This document shows positions 1 to 14,500 of a DNA stretch of 64,000 bases, one piece after another. Under the pieces are notes generated by a model. It did not search any database. It saw nothing but the letters and a program-made list of their open reading frames with translations, and was not told the origin of the DNA. The DNA lies in assembly GCA_035582835.1 (NCBI GenBank), contig JAYKAV010002949.1:386653-450652 (forward strand), in the 5' to 3' direction. The position numbers were made by a program, and so were the translations under genes. Every line of letters begins with the position of its first letter. The stretch's first letter is position 1. This stretch comes from Phoebastria nigripes. Its lineage: Eukaryota; Chordata; Aves; Procellariiformes; Diomedeidae.

Positions 1-3000
1 CAGGTGAACAGTGCGATGCTGTAGGGAGACACCCGAGGAGGCTGTAAATGAGCACATTTCGCTTTGGCTGATTCAGTCTTCTGGGAGAGCTTTACAACTT
101 CTAATCTGAATGATCTCTTTTACAGGNATCTTTTATGGCACCGTACTGAGCTGTGTAGACATACCCTTAGGCAGGAGAGCAATCCTCAAGACCCTTCTCT
201 GATCCATAAGCACCACGGTTTATAGGAAGGGAGAGAGAAACACTGTAGCAGCTTCCCACCTATGTGACCCAGAACTTGCGCTGCCCTCCACAAAATCTGT
301 GGAAGTACCTAAAGTATACAGATAACTGCATTTTCTCCACAGGCGTACAAATCTGTTTATCAGGATTTCAGGACTTCCCCTCTGCTGGTGTGTACCTCCC
401 AGCTAACCACAACTGGCACCTACAAACTAGGTATCTCCCCACTTTATCTTCCCAAGAAGCAGGGTCTGGTGGTCGAGCGCAGGGCATGCCTGCTTCACAC
501 CTCCACCATATTGTATTGCAGTCTCTTACCTGCAGGTTCCTTCCCCTAATTTCATCTCAGGCTGTTTTCAGGGACTCTGTTAGAAGCGGTTAAAAGCTGA
601 AATCTAGTCATTGGTCTTCTGTAGCACCCTTCTGTGCAGAGACAGATGGTACTTAATAGACTGTATATGCCCCAATTTGCAGACTAATATTCACTTAAAC
701 ACCCAGGAAAGAAACAAACCCTTTTGTACTCAATCATTATTAATATATCAACAATAAATGGAAAAGGCGAATCGTGCATGCTTTTTATTAAAATCCAGGC
801 CTCCCCGTCCTTCTCCACACACAGCGTTTAACTCAGCCATGTTCAGTAATATGTTACAGATGGATATTTTGAATGGAAGTATGCAAATACCTGGAATATA
901 AGACTGAAATATCCTACCTTTCTTTCAAAATTTGCTGTATTATGTTAAGTCTGCTGCTGCTAGAACAGACTACAAATATATCGACCTTANCAACTTTCTC
1001 TAAGGACCCTAAATCTTGGTATATAATGCAGAAGGTTTTTTATTGAAAACAAACAACTGAAATGGCCCATTAGGACAGTTAGCCCAGAACCCTGCCTTGC
1101 CAGGTTCATTGCTTACAGTCAGGACCAGCGCTATAATGCAATTACGTGGCTGTGTACTGTGCGGCATCTTAGGAAAATATATCTGCTCATATGTCTGTTT
1201 TTCTCTGGTAAAAAGAGCTTGTGGACAGCTTGATGGCAGGATATGGCTGGTCTTTGTGTGCGGCGATAGCCAGACTGATGGTAAGGATTAAAGACTAAAC
1301 ACTGTTATTGCCTGCGATTTTATTTGGTTTTGAGTAACATTTAGAATAATTTTTATTTCTAAGTGGCCTGTATTTGCCCATACCTATTTAATTGTTACAG
1401 TGCTTGTTGGCAGGGTTTTGGCCCATTCCCAGAGATGGGCATAATTTGGGAGGAAAATATGTACCTGGGACTGTTCCCAATGAGTAGTCCTGGCAGAGTA
1501 TACAGGGGTTATATATTTTATCCATACACCCAGAGAACAGACCCTGGTCCATTTTATTTACTCATATTGACAGTCATTTTCTCATACAGTCTTTTATAAA
1601 CACCTGAAAGAAGGAGTAAGTTCTTCTTATCCTGATTGTCTCATTTTGAGTGGATATTGAAAGGTTATGAGGTAAAAGCCTTGGACCAAATAATTTCCTA
1701 CCATGCAGTCAAACATCCAGGAGAAACTAATTCCATTCTGATGGAATCAGACTTTCGAGTATGAATAAGATTTCATTTGGTTACAGATTTTGTAAAANAA
1801 ATCTTGCAGCAGAAACATCTTTAATTAGTACAATAATTATTAAGATCTCAAGAGCAATTTGGATCTTGAGCAGAAAATTTCCCTTATGCTGCAATATTTC
1901 CTTCAAAACCAACTGGAACTGCGTAGAGTTGATAGAGTTGATTCCCCCAGTTAAAATGTCCCATCGATAAAGCCACTCTGAGCCTAGCGCATGACATGGA
2001 GAAAAAGGGCCAGAATACAGGGTTTGCATTATCTCTACGGCTTCTTCGTTTTAGTAATGGGCAAGAACCATGTTTGACCAGGATAAATCAGAAAGTGCCT
2101 GTGTATTAGTGTCTCCGTGATAACTCACAGGCTAGGTAGTCTACACTGCTAAATCAAAAAGGACTAAGCAGTATGACTGAGTCCAAATGACCAAACAACT
2201 TGTGTCCACACTGCTTTCTTGCTCCTTTACAGATTTGCTTTGGAGAAAGTTAATGGGAGCAACCTAAAGCAGAAACAGGGAACGAGGTAGGAGCTGGCAG
2301 TGTGGATGATCTACCACGACTGTTCAAATTCACCTTCTGAATCTTTTTTATTAAACAGTTTAAATGCCCCCAGCATGACCCTGACTACCCTGGATTTCTG
2401 GTGCAATGAGAAATGATGGTGTGGAATCATCACAAGAATCTGTATCATTCATATTTATACTTTCTATCCTGGTATAGATGTGCACCTGGTCCAAGCTGCA
2501 CATGGTATCTTCAACATAACCTTGTCTAGAGACTGCTGGATGACTATGTGGGACGGATTGTAGAGAGTGGCCAGGAGTACATGACTTCCCTAAATAGTCA
2601 GGAAAAGGATCTTTGCAGATAGGTCTTTGAATTAAGATTATCATCGCATTTTGTATGGATGTGTTTCAGCAGCCTTGTTAACAGTTATGATACTAAGGCA
2701 CAGGGGTGCTGTCATTTGTGCTCATCTGATGATCTAAGTTAGTAGCACAAAAGGAGTGAAATCGAGCCTCCTCATCCATGGGTTCTTGCTGTAGTTGAAA
2801 ATGTAACTCAAACTCTATTTCATCTAGAAAAATATTTGTCTTTTCTAGTTGCTTTTACTTTTAGACTGATAAACACAGTGAATTGTGTGGTGATTTTGTT
2901 ACCTAGACAAATATCTACAAGGAACAAGTATGAAACCACTAAACTAATTTTCACTTATGATTTTAAAACAAGATTTCACAGTAGGTCTCTAGAGGCGAGA

Positions 3001-4466
3001 TCTAACCAAAGATTAATCCCAAGCCACCTAACTGTTTGGTATTAGCCTTAGGAAGTTTATTCTTCACAAAATAAAGCTCTATTTTGATACCAGATATTAA
3101 TGCCTTTACTCAAACTGATCTCAGCTGATATCACTACTGAAAAAGCTTTTAGCAACTGATAGAAATTGAAGCACTATCTCTATTTGTGTATAACTAATAC
3201 AGATGGTAGACATAGTTTAAAGTATTTCTCAAACTAGATGGCTTGATACTCAATACTCAAATAGGAAAGAAAAACTATTCACACTGATCTCCAGAGCAGA
3301 ATGAAATCAGATGACTAGCGACTGAACAAGCTAGGTTCATGAAAACAATCTTTGAATATTATGGGTTGAATATAAAGAACGCACAGAACAGATCAAATCC
3401 AAAATGCAATACTGTATTTCTATTCACTGGGTATCAATGTGCCCCTTTTATCGGTCTTTCAGAATCCGAGGAAGTCGTGATTAGATGGCATGAGTGTTCC
3501 ATTTTCAAAAGAACAGAAAAATAGCATGAAAGTCCCCTTAAGAGTTTAAGAAGAAACCCCCCCCGCACTATTTCTGGTTCCTAGTAAACTTCGCTGTTCT
3601 TTGAGAAATACCATTCCTTCAAGATATCATGCAATTCTACATCTGCAAATGCCAGAAATACTCGGATGCCAACACCACTGAAAAAGTCCTTCAATATATT
3701 AAATACTTCTCCTAACTACCCTTCTTGTCACAAATATTATTCACTATTCATTTCTAGTGACCTTTTTTGCAGTGTTAGATTGGTTTATACTTTAAACAAG
3801 AAGAATCTTAGTGCGAGGGTCTCCAATGAAATTTTATGAGATAATTATACAATAAATGATGAACAGAACTTACCACTACTGTTTTGCGATCATCATCGTT
3901 CTGCGCTTTACTGCTTTTGTTATCGCCACCTCTAAAGGCCTCAAATGAGGCTGTTGAGACTTTGCTGAATGCTGCACTTGCTCAGATGAAAAGAAATCCT
4001 GTTTTTTTTCCTTCCTGGGCTTTTGCAGTCTCAGGCCCTGGCTGAAGTAAGTGGGGCCATACCAACCAAGTTAAGAGCACCTGTAAGTCTTTACTGAAAA
4101 AATACAAATGTAGTGCCCTGTTTAGCTTTCAAGAACAATGAGTAGACACAATCCAGTTTCTGGATAATTAGAAATCTGCATTATCATGAATGAACCCACT
4201 TGAAAGGCACGGTAGGAAGTTACTATTCCAGTACACATGGAATACAAATTATCAGATCATACTGCTCTAAATCTCCATTAAATCGAACCCCGAGAAAACT
4301 GCAGAAACAGGAAATTCACCCACGCTTCTTCACCCATTTACTATGTAAGAGGTCTTAATAACTCCAGAATTTCAAAATATGTTTCAGAAATAAGTTTACT
4401 AGTGATTTGCTATGTTATTGAGGTTGTGCTCCCCAGTTTGTTCATTCACTGGGGTTTAGTGAGAGG
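1..4466. other. Intergenic AT-rich DNA, no gene seen
   Basis: No reading frame here has the size, codon pattern or splice signals of a real exon; the open frames are all under about 110 codons and look random. By known amniote synteny this would be the flank between PHOX2B and TMEM33, but nothing in the sequence proves the identity of the upstream neighbour. A short C-run lies near 3557. Confidence 0.6.
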
Positions 4467-4533
4467 AATTATAGAATCATAGAATGATTTGGGTTGGAAG
4501 GGACCTTAAAGATCATCTTGTTCCAACCCCCAA
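4467..4533 (-). mobile_element. CR1 LINE 3'-end fragment
   Basis: The + strand reads the reverse complement of the classic avian CR1 3' tail: repeated 'atagaatcatagaatg', then 'gggttggaagggacc' and 'aaagatcatc', 'ccaaccccc'. This is a short, relatively well-preserved 3' end in minus orientation. The sequence past about 4533 no longer matches clearly, so the boundary is approximate. Confidence 0.85.
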
Positions 4534-6769
4534 GGAAGACTTGAACTGCACCTGATATGATGTCCTTATCACAACAGAATCAATTGCGAGGTTTTCCAGC
4601 ACTGACATGGACATAATGAAAANGGATCTGTCTTCTGACCTAGCTATCTCTTGTAGAACAAGAGATGGCATTTTCAGAAGAGATGAGATACCACAGCTCA
4701 TTCTTCTGGCATAGCATAATATATTTGATCAGTAATCATGCCTTTCCCTTTAGCTACTATTTGGCCCTCCATTCTCATTTTTATCAGTTTTGCAGTGTTT
4801 AGTCTCTTCTCTGGGCCATCCATGGAACACAGGATACCATCCTGATAAGAGGATTAATATAAAAGACATTGGTGTCCTCACGATGGGCATGTATTTGACC
4901 AAGAAAAGAGGACAAAAAGCTGTATATTTTCCTATGCTAAATATTTTTTTCATGTATCAAATGCCTATTTTAAATTATATTCTAATTAGAAGTAAAAATG
5001 CTTTAGGAATAGAAATGCATTAATTTGATGATTCACTCATAAATTTAACATCAGTCAGATTACATATTCTTATTTATAATCTTTTTTAACTCATCCGTGT
5101 TTGACTTTTGAATGATTATTTTCCAGTTTTATTTCTAAGTGATAAATCCTCTGATAAGCACTATGCAAAGCCAAGACAAATAAATATTCGATTGACACAA
5201 GTTTTATTTTATTGCATGAGCTGATGCTCACAGGTGAAGATAATTAAATTTTATGGTTTATGCCTGAAGCACCTCTGGTTTAAAGATGTTGTAAAATAGC
5301 CTGATCATATTTAATAGTTGGAAGTGTACACTACCACTATAGGATAGTAAGGTCATTAGACTAGCAAATGTTATCAATATTCATCTTTGTTCTGGAAAAA
5401 CATTTTTATTTGCTTCTTTTAAGCCGAGGTCTTCATAAAAGCAGGTGCACTGGAAAATATTCTTGAGGAAGCGGGTTTTACATAGGACTGTAGTTGATTT
5501 GGGCAGTCAGACCTATTATGGTTAACATGTTTTGAACCCTACAGTTCTGACTGATACAGTTCTGATCCTTATTTTGGCCATGGACAACTCCAAAAAGTTG
5601 GTACCATGTTAATTCGGTGAACAATTGGTGTTCTGGCCAAAAATGCCACATCTTTTTCGTGGATTTGAAGAGGGCAAGCTCCATGACTTGCTCTCCGTTC
5701 ATATTTCAAGCTGATAGCTTAGCTGTACCTTAGGTTCAAAGCATCCAGAAGGTACTGGGGAAAGGCTGATCTTGGGATTACAGCTGATGAACAAGGTTCT
5801 GACTTGCTTGGCTTGGATGGTGCCCAAAATACATCCAAAAGGAGGCCAAAGACTGGGACTTGATCTTTGGAAAGATTCAGTGAAGTTTGAGAGACCGGTG
5901 TTAGGAAATTCAGATGAAAGCCAAGATTTTACCTTGTGCTTGGAGACAGCACTGACAGACCTTTCTCCTGCCTGGTGACTTGTATTCTAGACAATTCTAA
6001 GAGGCTTTTGTTTCCAGCTCCAAAGTGGGGGGCAAGTTTTTAGGGAAATTTTAATCATTTGGCTATGGTATCCACTATGGCATCTCTTTTCAATCACAGA
6101 ACCTCAGAGATACTTTTTTCCAGCCATCTTGCAAAACTGTTTTCCCTCAGAAATTGCAGAGTACATTTTTGTTTTGAGATTATTAAAAAAAAATCACAAA
6201 ATAATTTAATTTCTATCTGTTTGAATAAAAACTCATGGTGGAGAAACATTTTTGCTCTGAAAAATTAATCATTATTTAGAATTTTAATATATCAGCACTA
6301 TCAGCATTTTTTTTCAGGTAAAAATGAAAATAGCAGCAGATCTCAAAGGATGCACTAACCACTGAAATTTTCTTCATTTTGTGGATATGTTCATAGTGTC
6401 CTTTAAACCAAAACAGTAAAAACAATCATATCTTATGCTGTTTCATGCCTCCCAATGGATATAGTTAACCAAAACCCTTTACGGATGATTCAAAGAGAGT
6501 TTCTCCTTAACATCCCAGGAGGAACCATCTGGGTTGTCAAGCTGTATAAACTTACTGAACTTCATTTTAAGAGTATTTCGATGTTTTAATTCCACTGTTC
6601 TCACTGGAAGGTTGCTACAGATTCTGATTGTTTGGTTAGGAGGCTGCTTCTTGTTTCTACTCTAAATACATGAATATCAATTTGTACCCTTTTATTTTTG
6701 TATCAACCTCAACTATTTGCATGCCTGTCCTGTTGTTACCTAACTAATATGGAGCAATTCTCTTCTACT
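4534..6769. other. Intergenic DNA, no gene seen
   Basis: AT-rich sequence with only short chance open frames, such as a 68-codon frame at 5772-5978 with no recognisable domain. No splice-flanked exon or RNA gene was recognised. Confidence 0.5.
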
Positions 6770-7510
6770 GTCCTCTCATAAATTCAGCTATTCCCCTGAA
6801 GAATACAACTCTCTATACTTCTGTTTCAGTTCTGTATTCTTGAACTTATGTTGCCAGAACTGTACAGTGTGTTCTAGATGAGGTTTCATCTGTGCCACAT
6901 ACAATGGCAATAATATTTCCCTATTCTTACTGCCCAGAGGATCACGTTTGTCCCTCACATTGCCTATCATTTTGGCAGCTCATATTCGTGCTTTGGTAGT
7001 CTGGTACCTTCAGCTCCACCTAGATCAATTCCAGATGATGCTTCTTTCCACTAGCAGTTTTCTTGAGACCACATGATTATGATTTTGCATTTAGTACTAC
7101 TGAATTTGATCTTATTTCTATTTTTCAAGCCCTTGAAGCCATCCAGATTTTTTCTGTATGATAAAGCAATCTATTTGTCTTGAAGATGCCTCCTATCTTT
7201 GCAAGACTGCAGATAACCTTATCTCCATACTAATACCTATGCCATTATGCAATTATGTGCATAATGAACAAGAACAATCTTGTAATTTATCCTTAAGGAA
7301 CCACATTAGTAAGTACCCATCAGTCTTCCCCTTTTAATCTTTGCCATCTCTGCCAGAGCCAGTTCCTTACTTACCTGTGGTTCCTCTAATACCCTTCTTC
7401 TGCATTTCCACTAGCAGTGCCATGCAGCATCATGCCATTTTTTTAACTGATGAGATAGCTGAAATCTACTACATTTCCTTTTTATAGAAAAACAACTCCA
7501 TTTGACACTT
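6770..7510 (-). mobile_element. Ancient, degraded CR1 LINE fragment
   Basis: On the + strand the region follows, in order, the reverse complement of an old amniote CR1 reverse-transcriptase 3' part. Landmarks are 'ttctagatgaggtttcatc' near 6872, 'acaatggcaataatatttcc' near 6901, 'ttggcagctcata' near 6972, 'gatcttatttctattttt' near 7110, 'agccatccagattttttctg' near 7137 and 'gaaatctactacatttcc' near 7462. Heavy divergence, with many frame breaks, points to an insertion that predates most bird radiations. The ends are estimates, and identification rests on remembered consensus similarity. Confidence 0.65.
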
Positions 7511-8372
7511 TTCATAAACTCATATTGACTTTTAGCTGATTTACAATTTAATTTTTATTTTTAATTTGTTACATTAAGAAATCTCAACCATTATATTTAT
7601 TTCCAATATCTTTTCTCAAGTATGTATTCATTCAGATCTATGTGAGGGTGGTGGCATCAGTAGCAACCTCCCTGTCTTCTCCTCCAGCAGCCTACACTAC
7701 CTAAAACTGAGATTTTTTTCCTCCTGGCCATTTTAAGAGACTGGGGAAGGAATTACAGACATCCGGCTATAGCATATATAATTTTTATTTTCTTATTTCA
7801 CCTGTACTTGAATTCCTCTGTACAGATGACCTCACTAACCATTTACTTAATTTATTGATGGACATTCTTGCAAAATATAAAAAGCTTAGATAAATATCTT
7901 TTGTTTATTCTGCAATTTATTTTAAAACATACCAACTTGCAATTGCTCAGTCCAGGGTTATTTTCGATAGATGGTTATCTTACAATATTTGTATTATTTC
8001 CAAAACCAAGATTGATGTAGCAGCTCAGCTTGTTGATGCAGTGTTGATGAAGAAGTTTGTGAGCTGTAACACTTTGGAATTGCTGCACTGCATGGTTACA
8101 AATAACCTGTATTCTTTCATCTGTATCTTAGAAATCAACATTTTTCATAATGATGGAATTCCTGAGAACATTTATTCTGTTATTAACCTTCACTGTTACT
8201 CATCACTTTAATTTCTATGAATCCTTAGGAGTCCTTATCCTTCAGTACGTTTTAACAATCATGCCTGCTATTCCATCATGTATTTGTTATCCTGACAATG
8301 GTGGATGTCACACCCATCACTAGTTGTTCCAGTTTCTTCATTTTTGCTGCTTAAGACCCTCACTTTTCACTT
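7511..8372. other. Intergenic DNA, no gene seen
   Basis: AT-rich sequence without a recognised gene. Part of it may be further decayed continuation of the flanking CR1 relics, but no landmark is clear enough to claim that. Confidence 0.4.
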
Positions 8373-8580
8373 AATCATAGAAATATTGATCAGAAGGGAT
8401 CCCAGGGGCCAGGTGGTCCAACCTCTCCCTTGAAGTAGGACCATAGCCAACATGACTTTGAGTCACCTGTGGCTTTTTATAGCTGAGTCTTGAAAATCTC
8501 CAAGGATACAGATTCCACTATCTCTGAGCAATATACCACTGCATGGAAATTATTCTCTCATTTCTTATTGTTCATCTCCC
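8373..8580 (-). mobile_element. CR1 LINE 3'-end fragment
   Basis: The + strand shows 'aatcatagaaatattgatc', 'agaagggatcccaggggcc', 'ggtggtccaacctctccc', then 'gaaaatctccaaggataca' and 'gattccactatctctgagc'. This is the reverse complement of the CR1 3' region, with moderate divergence. An imperfect TATC-rich tract follows at about 8665-8725. The right-hand boundary is uncertain. Confidence 0.75.
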
Positions 8581-11500
8581 ATTTCTCAAGCACATTCCTG
8601 TCACTAAGCCCACTACCTGCTACAGCTTTCTTCTTACACTTCAACATTCTCCTGACTAATGTTCCTTTATCTATTTTAGATATTTTATCTATTATCTATT
8701 TTTTATCTACTATTTTATCTATTTTAATACCACTATTTCCCTGATTTTTTCTACTTGTGCTAAAATTAGTGTGCAAATTACACCTTTCCCTTTTCATCTT
8801 CTTCTCCCATTTTCCTTTTTATCCACCCTGCCAGTCTTAACCCTAGAATGCTGCTTAAAATCCTTAGCATGAATGACTCTTATTGCCCCTACATCTTCAC
8901 GTCTTTCCTACCTCACCCATCATGAATTTACCTGTTGAGAACATCTTCTCATAGCTTCTGCCTCCCCAGTGGGCTGTCAGGGGAATTATACTGAGCACTG
9001 GCTGGGTACCTTTTCCTTTAAGCATCTTTCCCAGGATATTAATTACCCATCCAGTCATTGCAATGTGATTTTTGTCGTGTCAGGCGAACTCCCAGAACTT
9101 TTTTCCTGCTGCTGTCAGAATTATTTTAAACTTTACATCTGCACATTGTTTCTTGCTGCAGACAAATGACTCTGAAGGAATCACTTGACAAGCTTGCCAG
9201 ACTTTTGAATAGATCAAGGCTTTTAATAAAGGCCCTCTACCTAATGTCATCCATGAAGATTAAAACAAAGGAGCCAGACATCTTATATTACCAAAGAACT
9301 ATTCGTAGTGGTCTTGGACAAACTGCAATGTAAGACTGCAAAGTAGAATTTTTTAAAATCTCTGGTTTAGCTTTTGATTAGGAAAATGAGATCAAGGACA
9401 TCTGCTTACTTTTCAGAAGCATGCAACTCATCGAAATTCATATCAACAAGAATAATCATATCACCAAAATCGTATCACCAAAAGCCTCATTAAACCTCAG
9501 TGAAGAAGCTAACAGTGAGTATAGACAGTTTTCTACAGACATTCCCTGAATTCCCTGTGTGTCTCTTCCTGTGCCACTGACTGATACACCATTGGCCATT
9601 ATATTTCAGAAGCTGTCATCCATGTCAATAATCTTGCTCTGTGTTTAACTCTTCATCTTACTTGTGACCCTCTCTAGATTGCTTACAATTTCCTTTTACA
9701 ATGCCAGATACCTCCCTTGAACCCTAACCCCCCTGTACTTTGCCTTCCTAATAAATAATTACTAGTGGCTGTATATAAGCAACCAAAGATTGCCAAAGAA
9801 GAAACGTAAGATAGCTCTTTTCTGCAAAAGTCATAATACGGAAGGCTGAATTCAATAAGAAGTTATGAGCCTCAAAGAATATGCTTCCATTACCAGTCAC
9901 CGTGGTCAATATATAAATCAGAAGCATTATGACTGAGTGAGAAACTTATCCTTGACTTATCAGTAGACTATCTGACTAATTGGTATCCTTGAGGATTTTT
10001 ATATCTCAGTAAGAACATTTTCTGGGATATGGACAGCTTGATTTCATTCAATTTCACGCCACTTCGGCACATGATTAGATCAGATTTAAATGGATGGACT
10101 TTACCTATGACTGTTTGGAAGGACAAATCTAATTAACCTGATTGTCTTTCCATGTATTCTTTATCTTTTCTAAGTTCTAAGCTCTTATTGATTATCAGTG
10201 GCCACAAAAAACAGTTGGATAAAATATGCATATACTTTTTTTGGCAATGATTATAAACCTAGATTAATTTAATTAAATTATATAGAATAAAATAAAAAAT
10301 AGAGGGATGAATTATATAAACTGGAACCCTTGGAGCATTTGCCTCCTATGTTTGGAATTGGATATGCTATGAATGAATAAAAATACCCCCTTCCAAAAAA
10401 AAGCAACAAAATATCTACAGAAGACATGTCAGTCCACTGTATTTAAACAATTTAATATCAAATACCAAATGTTAAAAATATTTCCACATATCCCTATCAT
10501 GTAATCATCCATCCAGTTTTCTGTGACTGAATTTCTGAATGGGATCTCACAAAGAGTGCAGAAAGTTACTGATTTCAGAGTTCATCTGTACCGCAAAGTG
10601 ATTTTGAAAATTCATCACTTGGAGTACGTGGTAAAAGATCAAGAAAAACTTACGTAATGTAATAAATGAGCCCACTGGAACCTACCCTGGTTAGGAAGAC
10701 ATACCAGATTGTGTAAAAACTGTCCAAAATCAAAAGCTTCTCTCTAAAGCCTCTAATTTTAATACAGATTTCTATATGCACCTGTAAAACATTTACTTTC
10801 TAGGTACTTTTGTACTTAGGAGTGCAGATGATACTGACAGACATAAAAAAATGTCTCAAGATGCTTATGGATGAAACCAGTGGCAGCTTTGGGGGTGCAG
10901 AGAACAAAAACCATGCAGCCCCCATGTTTGCTGTAGTTGTGAGAGGAGTTTTGTATGTGAATGGGGCGGGATTCCCCACAGTCTGACTGGTACACATATG
11001 TCGAGGGAAGTTATCTAGTCTTTGGCTTGCATCAGCTTCAGATAAAAGCAGAAAACTTCTTGGTGTTTCACTTTGATTCAGCTTATACAGCTTGCAGCCC
11101 TAATTATTCATCTGCAAACATCTCTGTACGCCGAACAACTGGCAGAAATGTAACCCTGTTCATGAATACCTCTGCTGAAAAAGACTGGACCACAGATTAT
11201 AGTGTTATTAGTCTTTAGTTATTAGCGCAGTACCGTGTCAAGTGTTACTGTCGCCAAACTTTGTGGGTTTTTTGTTCAGTTCAATAACAGACAGTATTTC
11301 AGAAAGGGAATATTTCTTTCCGCATTTCTATGCATACATACAGCTAACATTCCTTGCATTGTGAACTGAACTTCTCCTCGGGAAAGCTCACAGCTTTGGG
11401 GTTTTGTCCCTTGTCCTCTTTCTATTCCCTCGTTGTAGCCTGTGGTTAGTAGGAGAAAAGGAGCCTTTTACCAACAACCCAGTACTGAGTTCAGCATTGA

Positions 11501-14500
11501 TCAGTACACCTCCAGATACTTCCTTAAGCTTGCAAGAGGATGCTTATCAATCTTTCCTGCTGTGGTATTTCTAATCAGGCAGTACAGGTAGTCGAAAGTT
11601 CACATCTGTAATTCACTGTGTTCCGCCATTTGTTGATAGGGTCTCTTGCTGCAGAATTGTAAAATCTTCCTAACCTTCCTTGCATTTATTAAAAGAACAC
11701 TTGCCCATCTTTCCTTCCATTCTTAAGTTTCCAATATTTTTCATGTCCTTAGTGGGTTGGACATCGCAAATAAAATACACTGGTAAGGCTGCTCTCTGAC
11801 TCAATCACATGCCAAGCCTTGTGCCATACCTCCAATCTTTAAAAAGATACATATAAATTTATCATAGTTCTTTCTACCATCTTAAGCTTACGCTTGCAGC
11901 TTCTGTGTCACGTATCTTAATAACACAGAGATATACCAAAATGCTGAAAGTTATGAAAATGCTGACACAGAAAGCAACTGGAAGGAATATCTTCCTATTT
12001 TGCACATCTTCAAAAAGGTTGCGGTTTCTCTTTTTCACTGCTTTGGCAGGCACTCAGTGATTAAAAGGGTAATCCTTCCAGGAAGGGTGAGTAAATGGAA
12101 ACTCCAGCTGTGAGGGAAAAGAAAGAAGACCATGTTTGATATTGCTACAGACCATCGAGCAAAAATCACAAAGCAATCTGGTAGAGAGAGACAGAAGACT
12201 TCTGTTTCTTTTTCTGAAAAATGTAACAGGCATGACCCGATGTCCTTTATTGTTTCTTGAGATTTGGACAGCCAGCTTGAAATAACCACAAACAAGAACC
12301 AAATTGTTCATTACAACTTTGCATAAAAACTTATTTTAGCTTTGCGTTATACACTACTGATACAAATAATGGAGCTGGTTTGGCTATGAGGAACTGCAGT
12401 GCTATCGACCTTGGAGGAATGTTCTCTCTTTTATTCGAAATAAATGAAAACTATATACAGATGTTAGCAACAGTACCTTCTTTCAAATCAAGAAGGACAA
12501 AATAGATAAATCATTATCTGAACCTCAAGTGCTCCATGCTGCAAGGTGGTGAACGCCACATAAACAATGTTACAGCAGCTTCTGTTAAAATGATTGAGAA
12601 TCGAGGCCACTGAAGACCACAAAAGATTGCATGCTTCTAATGGTGATGCTATTAAAAAGACAACAAAATGTCCAAATTTAAAATAACCTGTAATGCAAAA
12701 TACTGGTTCTATAAAATATTTTATTATGGCTGTCAAAATTTATTTAATAATAATTGTTGTTTATAAAATATTTCTATAGTGTCTGTAATAAGGTTCTCAG
12801 TAATTAATTGGCAACACCAAAAAAGCCTCCCTCTTCTTCGGATATTCAAACAGTCTTCAAATTACACATGGAGTGTTGCAAATGATTTCATCTGAAAACA
12901 CGTAGTGACTATGAAGGAAAGTGGCAATGGGGACTCAGGAACTGTGGATTCTGTTTCCAGCCCAGCTATGCTACTGCTCGTGTGCCTACAAGTAAATTAC
13001 CAACCTTTTTGACCCAAAGTCTTCATTGAACATCTAACTCATAGTGATATTGTGAGCGTCAGTAAACTTGCAGTGTGTCTGGAGAGTCTCAGCTGGAGCT
13101 AACCAAATGCAAAGCATTGCATATTTTCTTTCATATATTTCTAAAATACGTGAATTATTTTACAGACATACTAAGGTGTTTTATTTTTTTTCCCCTGAGA
13201 CTTCAAAGTGGGTTAGTGGAAGTAGGTGTATATGTTTGGGCCCAAAAGGTCAAAACATATCTCTTCGCATCCATATTTTTTTAAATTAAGAGAGAGCTGA
13301 TCCCAGGTGTCATTACTGCCAATAATTCTTTGATAGGCTTATAAATTTACAGAGAGCTGTGTTAGTTACAATTTCAGATATGTCTGTGCTGATTGTGTCG
13401 GACTGCCACAGAGGAGAAATGGGACTGTATTGCTAATGAGGTAGATAAGTTCTCAGCAATTACAATGATACTCTTCTAAATATCTGAACTATCCATCATC
13501 AATGAAAGCAAACTGGTGCCTTGATGGTCTGGAAGAATCCCCTTACAACTGTTGGAAACCAAATCATTAATAACACAGGAATCAATTTCTGCCCCTCCTC
13601 TCTGCTCAATCAGCAGAGGAGAACTGAGAAAGGGAGAAGCCAATAGCTGAAACTTGATTTCTTAAGATATAATTTAATGTCTTCTCTCAAGTTAAAGCGA
13701 ACAGTAGCGTGGTCCAAACAGGAGAGACTGTATCGAACAAGAAGCGACAACAGACGCAGAACAAAAGTGAAGGTGAAAGTTAGGAAAAGAAAAATCGATA
13801 TAAACCAAAGGGGACTTCTTCGCTGTAAAAGGCCAAGTATGATATTCCTTATTAAGTTTTCCAAAGTATGGCACTTTTTAAGCCATTAACTTTTGCGAAT
13901 AAACAATGGTTTAACATTCTATTTAAATGAAATTAAGGCCAATCTGTGAAAGACACCTTTTGCTTTTTTTGTGTTTAGTGTTATGACTGACAGACAGCAA
14001 ACCAGACTCTAGAAATGAATGTTTTGCACGTGTGTATATTCAGTCCTTCCTAAATTACAAATGCTAAGAAATAAATAAGCACTCCTGATAAAGACATGGA
14101 TTTGTCATCCTAGGTCTGTTTAAGAAATACATAATCTTGAAGACTATATCAGAAGGTTTTTTCCCTGGTGATATTTCAGTTTGGCAGCGTTAAACGTCTG
14201 GTGGTCTTCAATGTGTATTTCCACATTTCAGTTGCATCTAAAGAAATCTCCTGGATATATTAATATTTTCTTTTGTAATAAAGAAAATAATCTGGTAATG
14301 GTTAAACTTATTTACTGGGGCAATATTCAAAGCCTTAATTTTGGTTTAGCATAAGTGTTTGTCAGTCTTTTTTTTACACGTTTGAGAACACCCAGCAGGC
14401 ACACCAAGAGTCCTAATTCTCTAGTGCTGTTTACCCAGAGAGTCTCCTCCACCTGTAGAAAAATGGTTCCAAAATAGCAGGTAGTTCTTGTGCCTACTTT

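Noticed and set aside
10961..11218. 85-codon plus-strand open frame
   Set aside because: It looked somewhat protein-like, but no family was recognised and it has no convincing splice or promoter context.
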